A stretch of DNA of 64,000 nt from Streptomyces colonosanans (GTDB lineage Bacteria > Actinomycetota > Actinomycetes > Streptomycetales > Streptomycetaceae), in the NCBI RefSeq assembly GCF_001866645.1, contig NZ_MLYP01000007.1, positions 1 to 64,000 on the forward strand, read 5' to 3'. The translations under genes were made by a program, and so were the position numbers. Positions 24,451 through 32,496 of the stretch are shown here, piece after piece (within the stretch, counting starts at the first letter, position 1; each line of letters begins with the position of its first letter). The notes beneath the pieces are model-generated. The model ran no database searches, was not told the origin of the DNA, and saw nothing but the letters and a program-made list of their open reading frames with translations.

Positions 24451-24684
24451 TGCCGTGGCAGGCAACGTTTGCCCGTTAAGGAGCGGCGTCGTGGGGGCAC
24501 CTCCCGCTCGAGCGAAGCCGAGAGTGGGGGAGCGTGCTCTCGGCGTGCCGGACGGAAGCCCTCGTACTGGACGTACTTGGGCTTTCGTCTGGCGCGGCGA
24601 GTGGGGGTACCCCCTGCTCGAAGAGCTTGGGGGAGCGTGCCGGGCGTCGCGACGGGGCGAACGTTGCCTGCCGCGGCACTAGTA
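24445..24684. mobile_element. 240-bp foldback (MITE-like) element with 25-bp terminal inverted repeats
   Basis: The ends 24445-24469 and 24660-24684 are inverted copies (24 of 25 matches), starting TACTAGTGCCG. Inside, gccggacggaagccc and gggctttcgtctggc pair around the centre, so much of the element can fold on itself. It also carries the gggggcacctcccgctcgag-type motif seen in many Streptomyces gaps. Each end has the palindrome ACTAGT, which could be a duplicated NCTAGN target of an IS481-type transposase. It encodes nothing. The MITE reading is inference. Confidence 0.65.
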
Positions 24685-24707
24685 AAGACCTAGGAGCCAC
24701 CCGCACC

Positions 24708-25763
24708 TCAGAGGCTCACGCCCACCGTCACCGGCTCGTTCACCAGCGTGATCCCGAAGGCATCGCGGACTCCGGCCACGACCTCACGGGCCAGGGCGAG
24801 CAGGTCCTCGGTGGTGGCTTCGCCGCGGTTGGTGAGGGCCAGGGTGTGCTTGGTGGAGATGCGGGCGGGTCCGCTGCCGTACCCCTTGGTGAAGCCCGCC
24901 TTGTCGATCAGCCAGGCGGCGGAGGTCTTGACATGCCCGTTGCCCGCCGCGAACGCGGGCGGCTGCGCGCCCTCTCCCAGCCGCTCCTTCACGCGCGCGT
25001 GGAACGCGGCGAACTCCTCGTCGGTGAGGATCGGGTTGGTGAAGAAGGAACCCGCCGACCAGGTGTCGTGATCCTCGGGGTCCAGGACCATGCCTTTCCC
25101 CGCACGCAGCTTCAGGACGGTCTCCCGGGCGGTGGCCAGCGGCACGCGGTCGCCCGCCTCGACGCCGAGGACGCGGGCCGTCTCGGCGTACCTGAGGGGA
25201 GCCGAGAGCCCCTGCGCGTCCTGGAGTCCGAAGCGGACGCGCAACACCACATAGCGCTCGGGGGCGGCCTTGAAACGGCTCGCGCGGTACGAGAAGGCGC
25301 ACTCCTCGTTCGTCAGCGTGACCGTCTCCCGCGCCCTGCGGTCGTACGCGATCACCTCGGTGATCGTCGAGGAGACCTCCTGGCCGTACGCGCCGACGTT
25401 CTGGATCGGGGTCGCACCCGCGGAGCCGGGGATTCCGGCGAGGCACTCGATGCCGGCGAGTCCGGCCCCGACGGTGCGGGCGACGGCATCGGTCCACACC
25501 TCGCCGGCGGCCAGCTCCAGCCTCGTGCCGTCGAGGGAGAAGCCCGTCGTGGCGATGCGCAGGGCGGTGCCGTCGAAACCCTTGTCGCCGATGACCAGGT
25601 TGGATCCGCCGCCGATCAGCAGCAGCGGGGTACCGGAGTCGTCCGCCTCCTGGACGGCGGAGATCACCTCGGCGTCGGTGGTGGCGGTGATCAGGCGGGT
25701 GGCGGGGCCGCCCAGCCGGAAGGTGGTCAGCGGGGCGAGCGGGGCGTCGTGGAGTTCCAGCAC
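24708..25763 (-). CDS. murB: UDP-N-acetylmuramate dehydrogenase (UDP-N-acetylenolpyruvoylglucosamine reductase)
   Basis: The 351-residue flavoenzyme reduces UDP-GlcNAc-enolpyruvate with NADPH in peptidoglycan precursor synthesis. The FAD-binding part shows TTFRLGGPA, LLLIGGGSNL and GIPGSAGATPIQNVGAYGQE. Catalytic residues are visible as Arg in FSYRASRFK, Ser in SAGSFFTNP and Glu in LVNEPVTVG. The start is a GTG at 25761-25763 (VLELHDAPLAPLTTF), matching relatives; 36 further in-frame codons upstream are rejected. It stands alone here, with the foldback element just past its 3' end. Confidence 0.93.
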   Translation of the reverse strand: MLELHDAPLAPLTTFRLGGPATRLITATTDAEVISAVQEADDSGTPLLLIGGGSNLVIGDKGFDGTALRIATTGFSLDGTRLELAAGEVWTDAVARTVGAGLAGIECLAGIPGSAGATPIQNVGAYGQEVSSTITEVIAYDRRARETVTLTNEECAFSYRASRFKAAPERYVVLRVRFGLQDAQGLSAPLRYAETARVLGVEAGDRVPLATARETVLKLRAGKGMVLDPEDHDTWSAGSFFTNPILTDEEFAAFHARVKERLGEGAQPPAFAAGNGHVKTSAAWLIDKAGFTKGYGSGPARISTKHTLALTNRGEATTEDLLALAREVVAGVRDAFGITLVNEPVTVGVSL

Positions 25764-25889
25764 GCGCCCAAGACTACGAGACGGCGCCGGCGGCTCCGCA
25801 TGGCATACGGATCGCCCCGCGGCGCACGCGGACGGCCCCGCCCAAGGACCGGCGGGACCGTCGTTCGCCACGTAAGCAGGCCGGATGAC

Positions 25890-27326
25890 TCAGGGGGCGG
25901 TCGTCTCCAGGACCGGAACCTGCGCCGCCACCAGGTCCTCTCCGGCGGGCTGCCGGGACGGGATGAACAAGGCCGCGACCCCGCCCAGGGCCACCACCGC
26001 GGCCCCCACCACCAGCGCCGGCCGCAGCCCGTCCACGAAGTGCTGTGCGGTCTCGTAGCCGCCCTGCGCCGCGAAGATCGACGACATGATCGCGACGCCG
26101 AGCGCGCCGCCGACCTCGCGCAGGGCGTTGTTCGCGCCGGAGGCGATGCCCTGCTCCCGGGGCCGGACGCTGGACATGGCCAGGCTGGAAGCCGGGGCGA
26201 AATAGAGGGACATCCCGACGCCGCTGATGATCAGGGCGGGCAACTGGACGGCGTACGAGGTGTCCGCGGCGGCCACGGCGGCGTAGTAGGCGAGCCCGAC
26301 GGCCTGCAGGAAGAGTCCGGCGGCGACGACCGGGCGTCCGCCGATGCGGTCGGAGAGGTACCCGGCGATCGGTGCGATCAGCATGGGCATGCCCGTCCAG
26401 GGCAGCATCCGCAGGCCCGCCTGGGTCGGCGAGTAGCCCAGCACGCCCTGCAGGTACTGGCTGAGCAGAAAAATCGAGCCGAACATCCCCAGATACATCA
26501 GCAGGCTCGCGGCGTTGATCCCGGAGAAGGCGCGGGAGCGGAAGAGCCTCATGGGGAGCATGGGGTTCTTGCGGCGGATGCCGTGGTGGACGAAGCCGGC
26601 GAGCAGCACGGTGCCCACGAACAGGCCGGCCAGTACAAGGGGGCTGGTCCAGCCGTCGACCGGGCCGCGTACCAGCCCGTACACGATCCCGAAGAGGCCG
26701 CCGCTGACGAGCAGGGTGCCGGGCACGTCGAGCGGGGAGCCGCTGCCGTACGACTCGGCGAGGCGGAGGCGGGCGAGAGGCATCACGGCGAGGCCCAGCG
26801 GGACGTTCAGCCAGAAGATCCAGTGCCAGGAGATGTGTTCGGTGAGGCTGCCGCCGATGAGGGGCCCGGAGGCGACCGCGAGTCCGTTGACGGCGCCCCA
26901 GATCCCGTACGCCATCCCGCGCTTCTCGACCGGAACAGCGGCGGTCAGCAGGGTCAGGGTGAGCGGCATCATGATGGCCGCGCCGACGCCCTGCACCGCG
27001 CGGGCCGCGATCAGGGAGTCGATACCGGGGGCCATGGCCGCGGCCGCGGAGGCGGCGGTGAAGACGCCCAGCCCGATGAGGAAGAGCCGGCGGCGGCCGA
27101 ACCGGTCGCCGAGGGCCGCGCCGAACATGAGCAGGACCGCGAAGGTGAGCGTGTACGCGCTCACGGTCCACTCCAGGTCGTCCAGTGCGCCCCCGAGGCT
27201 CTTCCGGATGGAGGGCAGTGCGGTGGTGACGACGAGGTTGTCGAGGGCCGCCATGAATCCGGCGACGCCGGTGATCACGAGGGCCCAGGCCGCTTCCCCG
27301 CGTCGTCCTGTCTGCTGCTGTGACAT
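25890..27326 (-). CDS. MFS drug exporter, EmrB/QacA (DHA2, 14-helix) type
   Basis: The 478-residue membrane protein has the DHA2 pattern: ITGVAGFMAALDNLVVTTAL in helix 1 (with the conserved Asp), motif A-like GDRFGRRRLFLIG and a second GYLSDRIGGRPVVAAG, with about 14 hydrophobic segments. It should export toxic compounds using the proton gradient. It lies 100 bp downstream of a TetR regulator on the same strand, and the gap holds one of two matching operator-like palindromes. Substrate unknown. Confidence 0.88.
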   Translation of the reverse strand: MSQQQTGRRGEAAWALVITGVAGFMAALDNLVVTTALPSIRKSLGGALDDLEWTVSAYTLTFAVLLMFGAALGDRFGRRRLFLIGLGVFTAASAAAAMAPGIDSLIAARAVQGVGAAIMMPLTLTLLTAAVPVEKRGMAYGIWGAVNGLAVASGPLIGGSLTEHISWHWIFWLNVPLGLAVMPLARLRLAESYGSGSPLDVPGTLLVSGGLFGIVYGLVRGPVDGWTSPLVLAGLFVGTVLLAGFVHHGIRRKNPMLPMRLFRSRAFSGINAASLLMYLGMFGSIFLLSQYLQGVLGYSPTQAGLRMLPWTGMPMLIAPIAGYLSDRIGGRPVVAAGLFLQAVGLAYYAAVAAADTSYAVQLPALIISGVGMSLYFAPASSLAMSSVRPREQGIASGANNALREVGGALGVAIMSSIFAAQGGYETAQHFVDGLRPALVVGAAVVALGGVAALFIPSRQPAGEDLVAAQVPVLETTAP

Positions 27327-27358
27327 CGCTCCCCCAGCGGGTTCAGTACATCGGTTGA

Positions 27359-27376
27359 TTAGTTATTACTTACTAA
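27359..27376. promoter_or_regulatory. Operator candidate before the MFS exporter
   Basis: An inverted repeat TTAGT-N8-ACTAA (27359-27363 and 27372-27376), AT-rich in a GC-rich setting, lies 33 bp upstream of the MFS start. The same half-sites and spacing recur at 28003-28020 before the TetR gene, so both are probably bound by that regulator. Confidence 0.7.
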
Positions 27377-27426
27377 CTTTCTGAAGCATGAAAGGGCCCT
27401 CGGCACGAGCCCCATGCCCTGCTCCC

Positions 27427-27993
27427 CTACTTCTCCAGCCGCCCGTCGAGCCGGGCCGACGGGTACATCCCCTGCCAGACCCGGTGCTCGGGCGGGAACC
27501 CCATGGTCGCAAGGGTGTTGACCAGCATGCCGTACGCCAGGAACATCGTGGTGTCCTTCTCGTCGGCCCCGAGCGGCAGGTGCACCGTCTCCCAGAGCTT
27601 CATCCATCCGGCCCGTACGGCCTCACCGAACTCGTGGTCACCCTCCGCTTCGACGGCCGCCACGGTGACGTACGTCTGCATCTGCATCTGGAGCCTTTCG
27701 GGGTGCTCCGCGAGCCGCGTGTACGCGTTCGCCATGGCATGCAGAGCCTCCTCGCCGCCCAGCCCCTGGGCAGCCTCCTCGAAGACCTTGCAGGTGTCCT
27801 CCATGCACCGGCGCGAGGCGGCGGCGAAGATCGCCTTCTTGTTAGGGAAGAGCCGGAAGAGATACGGCTGTGAAACGCCGACACGCTTGGCGATCGCCTC
27901 GGTGGAGGTGCCGAAGTAGCCCTTCTGGGCGAACTCGGCGATCGCCGCGCGGATGACGCTCTCGCGCCTCTCCTCTGCACTCATCCTGACCAT
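27427..27993 (-). CDS. TetR-family repressor of the adjacent MFS exporter
   Basis: The 188-residue protein has the TetR DNA-binding motif (AAIAEFAQKGYFGTSTEAIA, VGVSQPYLFRLF; residues 16-50) and a C-terminal ligand domain of normal size. It is followed on the same strand by the MFS exporter. The ATG at 27993 lies only 6 nt after the predicted -10, so the mRNA may be leaderless; a second ATG three codons later is the alternative. Autoregulation is suggested by the palindrome between its -35 and -10. Confidence 0.88.
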   Translation of the reverse strand: MVRMSAEERRESVIRAAIAEFAQKGYFGTSTEAIAKRVGVSQPYLFRLFPNKKAIFAAASRRCMEDTCKVFEEAAQGLGGEEALHAMANAYTRLAEHPERLQMQMQTYVTVAAVEAEGDHEFGEAVRAGWMKLWETVHLPLGADEKDTTMFLAYGMLVNTLATMGFPPEHRVWQGMYPSARLDGRLEK

Positions 27994-27999
27994 GCCGGA

Positions 28000-28029
28000 A
28001 AGTTAGTGCTCAATCACTAAATACGTCAA
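28000..28029 (-). promoter_or_regulatory. tetR promoter with embedded operator
   Basis: On the minus strand TTGACG (28024-28029), an 18-bp spacer and TAACTT (28000-28005). The palindrome TTAGT-N8-ACTAA (28003-28020) fills the spacer and overlaps the -10, so bound repressor would block polymerase. The predicted start is at or next to the ATG. Confidence 0.7.
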
Positions 28030-28095
28030 GGGGCTTGCGGCACGAAACCCGTTCCCTATGAGCCGTTCGCCAAGGAGGGAGGCTGTTGCCGCGAA

Positions 28096-28123
28096 AGGGG
28101 CGCCCGCGATTGCGGACGCCCCT
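28096..28123 (-). terminator. Terminator of the MaoC pair
   Basis: A 12-bp stem with one mismatch (28096-28107 with 28112-28123) and a GATT tetraloop, 35 bp past the stop of the second MaoC gene. Confidence 0.7.
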
Positions 28124-28157
28124 GTACAGCCGGTCGTACTGCCGTCTTGCCCCGCTC

Positions 28158-28586
28158 TCAGGCCAGCCGTACGACCGCTCGTGACATGCCCAGGACCTTC
28201 TGGCCGGCGCTCGTCGCCGTGAGGTCGACGCGGACGGTGTTGTCGTCGAGCTTGGCCGCGACCTTGCCGCTGACCTCGATCAGGGCCCCCTGGTCGTCGT
28301 CGGGCACGACGACGGGCCTGGTGAAGCGGACGCCGTACTCGACGACCGCACCCGGGTCGCCCAGCCAGTCCGTGACCACGCGAATCGCCTCGGCCATGGT
28401 GAACATGCCGTGCGCGATCACGTCCGGCAGGCCGACCTGCCTGGCGAACCTCTCGTTCCAGTGGATCGGGTTGAAGTCCCCGGAGGCACCCGCGTACTGC
28501 ACGAGCGTGGCTCGGGTGACGGGGAAGCTCTGCGCCGGCAGTTCGGTACCGACCTCGACGGCGTCGTACGCGATCTTCGCGGTCAT
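28158..28586 (-). CDS. MaoC-like hydratase (HadB type)
   Basis: The 142-residue single hot-dog protein carries the hydratase-2 motif with catalytic Asp and His in GASGDFNPIHWNERFARQVG, followed by DVIAHGMF. Mycobacterial HadB dehydrates 3-hydroxyacyl-ACP in fatty acid elongation as a heterodimer with HadA. Here it lies 4 bp downstream of a HadA-like gene, which strongly suggests the same two-subunit dehydratase. The acyl substrate in Streptomyces is not shown by sequence. Confidence 0.85.
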   Translation of the reverse strand: MTAKIAYDAVEVGTELPAQSFPVTRATLVQYAGASGDFNPIHWNERFARQVGLPDVIAHGMFTMAEAIRVVTDWLGDPGAVVEYGVRFTRPVVVPDDDQGALIEVSGKVAAKLDDNTVRVDLTATSAGQKVLGMSRAVVRLA

Positions 28587-28590
28587 CGCG

Positions 28591-29046
28591 TCATGCCTCC
28601 TCTTCCGGCGCGCGGGCCACGAGCTTGATCCAGGCGGTCACCACATGCTCACCGGCCTCGTCGTGGACCTCGCCGCGGATGTCCAGGATGTCGTTGCCGG
28701 CGAGGGACTTGATCGACTCGATGGTCGAGGTGACGCTCAGCCGGTCGCCGGCGCGTACCGGGCGGCTGTAGGCGAACTTCTGGTCGCCGTGCACCACCCG
28801 GCTGTAGTCCAGGCCGAGCTGGGGGTCCTGGACGACCTGGCCCGCGGCCTTGTAGGTGATGGCGAAGACGAACGTCGGCGGGGCGATCACATCGGTGTGC
28901 CCGAGCACCTTGGCGGCCTCCGGGTCGGTGTAGGCCGGGTTGGCGTCACCGATCGCCTCCGCGAACTCGCGGATCTTCTCCCGGCCGACCTCGTACGGGT
29001 CGGTGGGCGGGTAGGACCGCCCCACGAAGGACTGGTCGAGCGCCAT
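28591..29046 (-). CDS. MaoC N-terminal domain protein (HadA-like, UPF0336 type)
   Basis: The 151-residue protein starts MALDQSFVGRSYPPTDPYEV and has the hot-dog sequence EAIGDANPAYTDPEAAKVLG with DVIAPPTFVF. It keeps the fold but not the full Asp/His hydratase motif, as expected for the stabilising HadA partner of HadB. The two genes are 4 bp apart and downstream of rpmG, an order also seen in mycobacteria (rpmG-hadA-hadB). Confidence 0.85.
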   Translation of the reverse strand: MALDQSFVGRSYPPTDPYEVGREKIREFAEAIGDANPAYTDPEAAKVLGHTDVIAPPTFVFAITYKAAGQVVQDPQLGLDYSRVVHGDQKFAYSRPVRAGDRLSVTSTIESIKSLAGNDILDIRGEVHDEAGEHVVTAWIKLVARAPEEEA

Positions 29047-29209
29047 GGGCTCGGCACCTCCTGGTTGTTCAGCGGGTTCGGCCTCGCCGGGGGCGCCGGC
29101 GGGCCCTCTCCGTTCGGACGACGTGACCGATTCTGCACCGACGGTCGCGGACTCGCCGATGCGGCCGGTGCGCGTCGGCCGGCGGGCCGCCCCAGGGTGC
29201 CGTAACGCC

Positions 29210-29245
29210 GCGAGGCCGCCCCCTTGGAGATGGGGGCGGCCTCGC
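29210..29245 (-). terminator. Terminator-like hairpin after rpmG
   Basis: A perfect 14-bp stem (29210-29223 with 29232-29245) with an 8-nt loop, 13 bp past the rpmG stop. It would separate rpmG from the MaoC pair or allow partial read-through. Confidence 0.8.
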
Positions 29246-29258
29246 TACGAGCCTGGTG

Positions 29259-29423
29259 TTATCGCGTCTCGCGGTGCGCGGTGTGCGCGTTGCAGCGCGG
29301 GCAGTGCTTCTTCATCTCAAGACGGTCCGGGTCGTTGCGCCGGTTCTTCTTGGTGATGTAGTTCCGCTCCTTGCACTCCACGCAGGCCAGCGTGATCTTC
29401 GGGCGGACGTCGGTGGCAGCCAC
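29259..29423 (-). CDS. rpmG: 50S ribosomal protein L33
   Basis: The 54-residue protein begins [20 protein letters not shown] (GTG at 29421-29423 read as Met). The two CxxC pairs (CVEC and CPRC) bind zinc, so this is the zinc-containing (C+) form. Upstream in-frame codons are not family-like. A possible -10, TATATT, lies at 29456-29461 on the minus strand. It is followed by hadA- and hadB-like genes and preceded by tRNA-Met and tRNA-Thr. Confidence 0.95.
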   Translation of the reverse strand: MAATDVRPKITLACVECKERNYITKKNRRNDPDRLEMKKHCPRCNAHTAHRETR

Positions 29424-29472
29424 GTGAGTGCTCCTTGACGAACAGGTGGACGAAAAATATAACGCAAGAAAG

Positions 29473-29510
29473 AGTAGCCGACTGAAGGACCGACCCCGCA
29501 ATCGGCTACT
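29473..29510 (-). terminator. Terminator of the tRNA-Thr/tRNA-Met unit
   Basis: A perfect 9-bp stem (29473-29481 with 29502-29510) with a 20-nt loop, followed on the minus strand by CTTTCTTGCGTT, starts 6 bp past the tRNA-Met end. Confidence 0.65.
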
Positions 29511-29516
29511 TTTGAG

Positions 29517-29589
29517 TAGCGGTGACCGGACTTGAACCGGTGACACAGCGATTATGAGCCGCTTGCTCTACCGACTGAGCTACACCGCT
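29517..29589 (-). tRNA. tRNA-Met (CAT anticodon, elongator type)
   Basis: A 73-nt cloverleaf: acceptor AGCGGTG pairs with CACCGCT, the anticodon loop CTCATAA carries CAT, and the T arm is CCGGTTCAAGTCCGG. The full first acceptor pair argues against the initiator. An Ile2 tRNA read through lysidine cannot be fully excluded from sequence alone. Confidence 0.92.
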
Positions 29590-29635
29590 GCGATGCGATC
29601 AGATCCCGCCTGACGGCGGAAACCTCTCACACCAG

Positions 29636-29708
29636 AGCCCCAAAACGGAATCGAACCGTTGACCTTCTCCTTACCATGGAGACGCTCTGCCGACTGAGCT
29701 ATTGGGGC
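29636..29708 (-). tRNA. tRNA-Thr (GGT anticodon)
   Basis: A 73-nt cloverleaf: acceptor GCCCCAA pairs with TTGGGGC, the anticodon stem TCTCC/GGAGA encloses ATGGTAA (anticodon GGT), and the T arm holds TTCGATT. It lies 46 bp upstream of tRNA-Met on the same strand, probably on one transcript. Confidence 0.95.
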
Positions 29709-29719
29709 GAGCGATGAAG

Positions 29720-29749
29720 ACATTACACGGTCGCCCGCCGTTCGCCCAA
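29720..29749 (-). promoter_or_regulatory. Promoter candidate of the tRNA-Thr/tRNA-Met unit
   Basis: On the minus strand TTGGGC (29744-29749), an 18-bp spacer and TAATGT (29720-29725), with the start about 5 nt before the mature tRNA-Thr. The rest of the 312-bp gap 29709-30020 shows no gene; it should hold the promoter of the plus-strand gene at 30021. Confidence 0.6.
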
Positions 29750-30020
29750 ATCCGTTCCGCGGCGCCCACCGCGGCCTGTTCCCCGCAGCTCCCAGGACAC
29801 TTCCCGAACCCCTCGTGTGCCGCGGCGACGGCGACTGCAGCGCGCCGTCGGGGCGCCGGAAGCGGCAGGATCGGAAGGGGGCCCTGGCAGAAGGTTGTAC
29901 GGGCCACACCGGTACGACTATTGCGTTCCTCCCCGCCCCGGCCGGGTCGTCACCCTAGGCTCGACTCACTCTGCGTGATCTTGCGCCCTTGAGCGCAGCC
30001 CCCGAGCCCTCAGGAGCGCG

Positions 30021-31268
30021 ATGGCCGACAGCCGACCGCAGCCGCCCCCTTCCTCGTCCTCGTCATCGGGACCGGCCGACCCGACCGCCCTGCTGCTGTG
30101 CGGGGCACGGCTCACCGACGGCCGGACCGTGGACGTGCGGCTGGGCGGCGGGCGCATCGAGGCGGTCGGCACCGGCGGCAGCCTGGCGACGGGAATCGTC
30201 GGGGCCCGCGTCGACCTCAGGGGCTATCTGCTCCTGCCGGCCCCCGCCGAGCCGCACGCGCACTGCGACACGGCCCTTTCGGCGGACGGCGACGGACCGG
30301 TGTCGTACGCCCCCGAGGAGGTCCAGCGCCGCACCACCGAGGCGGCGTTGCTGCAGCTCGGCCACGGCGCGACGGCCCTGCGGTCGCATGTGCACATCGG
30401 TGACGTACAGGGCCTGGACGCGCTGGAGGCGGTGCTGGAGGCTCGGCGCTCACTCCGCGGGCTTGTTGAGCTGACGGCGGTGGCGATGCCGCGGGTGCTC
30501 ACCGGAGCCGCCGGCGCGGACGGGCTCGCGATACTGCGGGACGCGGTGAAGATGGGCGCGACGGTGGTGGGCGGCTGCCCGGACACGGACCCGGATCCGA
30601 CCGGCTATGTGGAAGCGGTTCTCGAACTGGCCTCCGAGTCCGGCTGCCCGGTCGATCTGCACACGGACGCCGAAGATCCGGCGCGCCTGGCCCGGATCGC
30701 GGCGATGGCGGGCGGGCTGCGCCCCGGGGTGACACTCGGCCCGTGCGGCGGTCTTGGGCGCCTTCCGGCGGGGGCCGCCGCCCGTGCCGCCGACCAACTC
30801 GCCGCCGCCGGAGTGACCGTGATCTGCCTGCCGCAGGGAGGCTGCGGCGGCGTCGACCGGCGCGGCACGGCTCCGGTACGGCTGCTGCGGTCAGCCGGGG
30901 TGCGGGTGGCGGCGGGCAGCGGGGCGCTCAGGGACGTGGCGAATCCCGTGGGGCGCGGCGACCCGTTGGAGGCTGCGTATCTGCTGGCGTCGCGGTACGG
31001 ATTGAGCCCCGAGGAGGCGTACGACACGGTGAGCGCGTCCGCGCGGGCCGTGCTCGGTCTGCCCGAGGTGCGCGTGGAGGCCGGCTTCCCCGCCGAACTG
31101 CTCGCGGTGCGCGGCGCCCGGCTGGCGGGCGCGCTCTCGCTCGCGTACAGCCGCGTCGTGGTGCATCGGGGGCGCGTGGTGGCTCGTACGAGCGCGGTTC
31201 GGGAGTACTGCGACTCGGCGGCCGTGGCACTGGACCTGCCCCGGCAGGGGCGGGTCACGGAACCGTAG
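30021..31268 (+). CDS. Amidohydrolase-fold protein related to cytosine deaminase, active-site residues missing
   Basis: The 415-residue protein has the composite fold of amidohydrolases: a small beta domain, then the barrel. The first metal motif EPHAHCD and the third-strand DLHTDAED are recognisable. At the places where cytosine deaminase has catalytic Glu (HCDE), metal/catalytic His (SHTTAMHS) and metal Asp (GHDDVFDP), this protein shows HTDA, LGPCGGLG and GSGALRD. It is therefore probably inactive as a classical deaminase or uses other chemistry. A Ser run near the N-terminus (SSSSSSG) is low complexity. Full length, no break seen. Confidence 0.7.
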   Translation: MADSRPQPPPSSSSSSGPADPTALLLCGARLTDGRTVDVRLGGGRIEAVGTGGSLATGIVGARVDLRGYLLLPAPAEPHAHCDTALSADGDGPVSYAPEEVQRRTTEAALLQLGHGATALRSHVHIGDVQGLDALEAVLEARRSLRGLVELTAVAMPRVLTGAAGADGLAILRDAVKMGATVVGGCPDTDPDPTGYVEAVLELASESGCPVDLHTDAEDPARLARIAAMAGGLRPGVTLGPCGGLGRLPAGAAARAADQLAAAGVTVICLPQGGCGGVDRRGTAPVRLLRSAGVRVAAGSGALRDVANPVGRGDPLEAAYLLASRYGLSPEEAYDTVSASARAVLGLPEVRVEAGFPAELLAVRGARLAGALSLAYSRVVVHRGRVVARTSAVREYCDSAAVALDLPRQGRVTEP

Positions 31269-31440
31269 GGCGCACTGCCCGGGGGTGCGGGTCGGGGCGG
31301 CGCAGGCCGGAGCCGCACAGGGCAGGGATGGCGTGCGCGGGCGGCACGGGGTGCCCGGCAGCGTGGTGTTCGGGCGTGAGAGTCGAGCCGTGTGCGAAGT
31401 CGCGCGGCGAAGGCGTCTGCCTGGGCGTACGGTCGGAAAC

Positions 31441-32097
31441 ATGCGCATTGTCATCGCTGGTGGTCATGGTCAGATCGCGCTGCGGCTGGAGCGGTTGCTC
31501 GCCGCGCGCGGTGACGAGGCGGCGGGGATCATCCGCCATGCGGAGCAGGCCGACGATCTGCGGGCGGCGGGCGCCGAACCGATCGTGTGCGATCTGGAAT
31601 CGGTGTCGGTCGAGGTGGTTGCGGGACACCTGGAGGGGGCCGACGTGGCCGTCTTCGCGGCGGGTGCGGGCCCGGGCAGCGGCGCGGCCCGCAAGTACAC
31701 CGTGGACCGGGACGCGGCGATCCTGTTCGCGGACGCGGCGGAACGGGCGGGCGTACGCCGTGTCGTCGTCGTCTCGTCCATGGGCGCGGACCCGGAGCAC
31801 TCGGGTGACGAGGTCTTCGACGTCTACCTGCGCGCGAAGGGCGAGGCCGACGCGTACGTACGCGCCCACAAGTCCCTGGACTGGACGATCCTGCGCCCCG
31901 GCTCGCTGACGAGTGATGCCGGCAAGGGTCTCGTACGGCTGGAGGCGCACACCGGTCGCGGCACTATCCCGCGCGACGACGTGGCGGCGGTCCTCGCGGA
32001 ACTGGTCGACACGCCCGCGACGGCCGGTCTGACCCTGGAACTGGTCAGCGGTTCGACCCCGGTGTCGGTGGCGGTGAAAGCGGTGGCGGGGAATTGA
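31441..32097 (+). CDS. NAD(P)H-binding protein (NAD-dependent epimerase/SDR-like)
   Basis: The 218-residue protein starts MRIVIAGGHGQIALRLERLL; GGHGQIA is the Rossmann glycine motif of the extended/atypical SDR group (YwnB/YhfK-like). RRVVVVSSMGADPEHSGDE and LDWTILRPGSLTSD follow as in that family. No catalytic Tyr-x-x-x-Lys of classical SDRs is evident (YLRAKGEAD is nearest). It is in the same direction as the amidohydrolase-fold gene 172 bp upstream; an operon is possible but not shown. Confidence 0.8.
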   Translation: MRIVIAGGHGQIALRLERLLAARGDEAAGIIRHAEQADDLRAAGAEPIVCDLESVSVEVVAGHLEGADVAVFAAGAGPGSGAARKYTVDRDAAILFADAAERAGVRRVVVVSSMGADPEHSGDEVFDVYLRAKGEADAYVRAHKSLDWTILRPGSLTSDAGKGLVRLEAHTGRGTIPRDDVAAVLAELVDTPATAGLTLELVSGSTPVSVAVKAVAGN

Positions 32098-32279
32098 ACG
32101 AAGTGCCGGTGCCGAAAGGGGGGCGCGGGCGGTGCTGCTACGACAGGTGCACGGGGTGTTCGCCGCGGACGGCCGGGACGCGCACGTCCCGCACGCGGAG
32201 AATCTGGTCAACCGGGTTGATGTCCAGCAACCTTGACGGTGCGTCGGGCCAGGTCGCGGAAGAGGCCGCAGCCCCGGAC

Positions 32280-32492
32280 TCAGAAGAGGGGAAGCTGCCC
32301 GGGGAACTCCGGTGGGAGGTAACCGTCGAGGGCGGGTTGCGCGGCATCGGCCTGGGCGAGCCTGCGGGATCCGGGGCACGAGACAAGTGACCCCTCGCTC
32401 CGCGCCCCCGGCGGGTCGTGCCGCGCGAACCGCCCCGCGACGACGGCGATCTCCCGACGACACTCGGGACAGTTCCTGCGGCGCGACGACAT
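32280..32492 (-). CDS. Small zinc-ribbon-like protein
   Basis: The 70-residue protein has CPECRREIAVVAGRFARHDP near the start and SLVSCPGSRR later. I recall this CPxC...GRFAxHDP...LVSCPGS pattern from small Streptomyces proteins of unknown function. The paired cysteines suggest zinc binding. It lies just past a frameshifted membrane-protein gene on the same strand. Confidence 0.6.
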   Translation of the reverse strand: MSSRRRNCPECRREIAVVAGRFARHDPPGARSEGSLVSCPGSRRLAQADAAQPALDGYLPPEFPGQLPLF

Positions 32493-32496
32493 GCCC

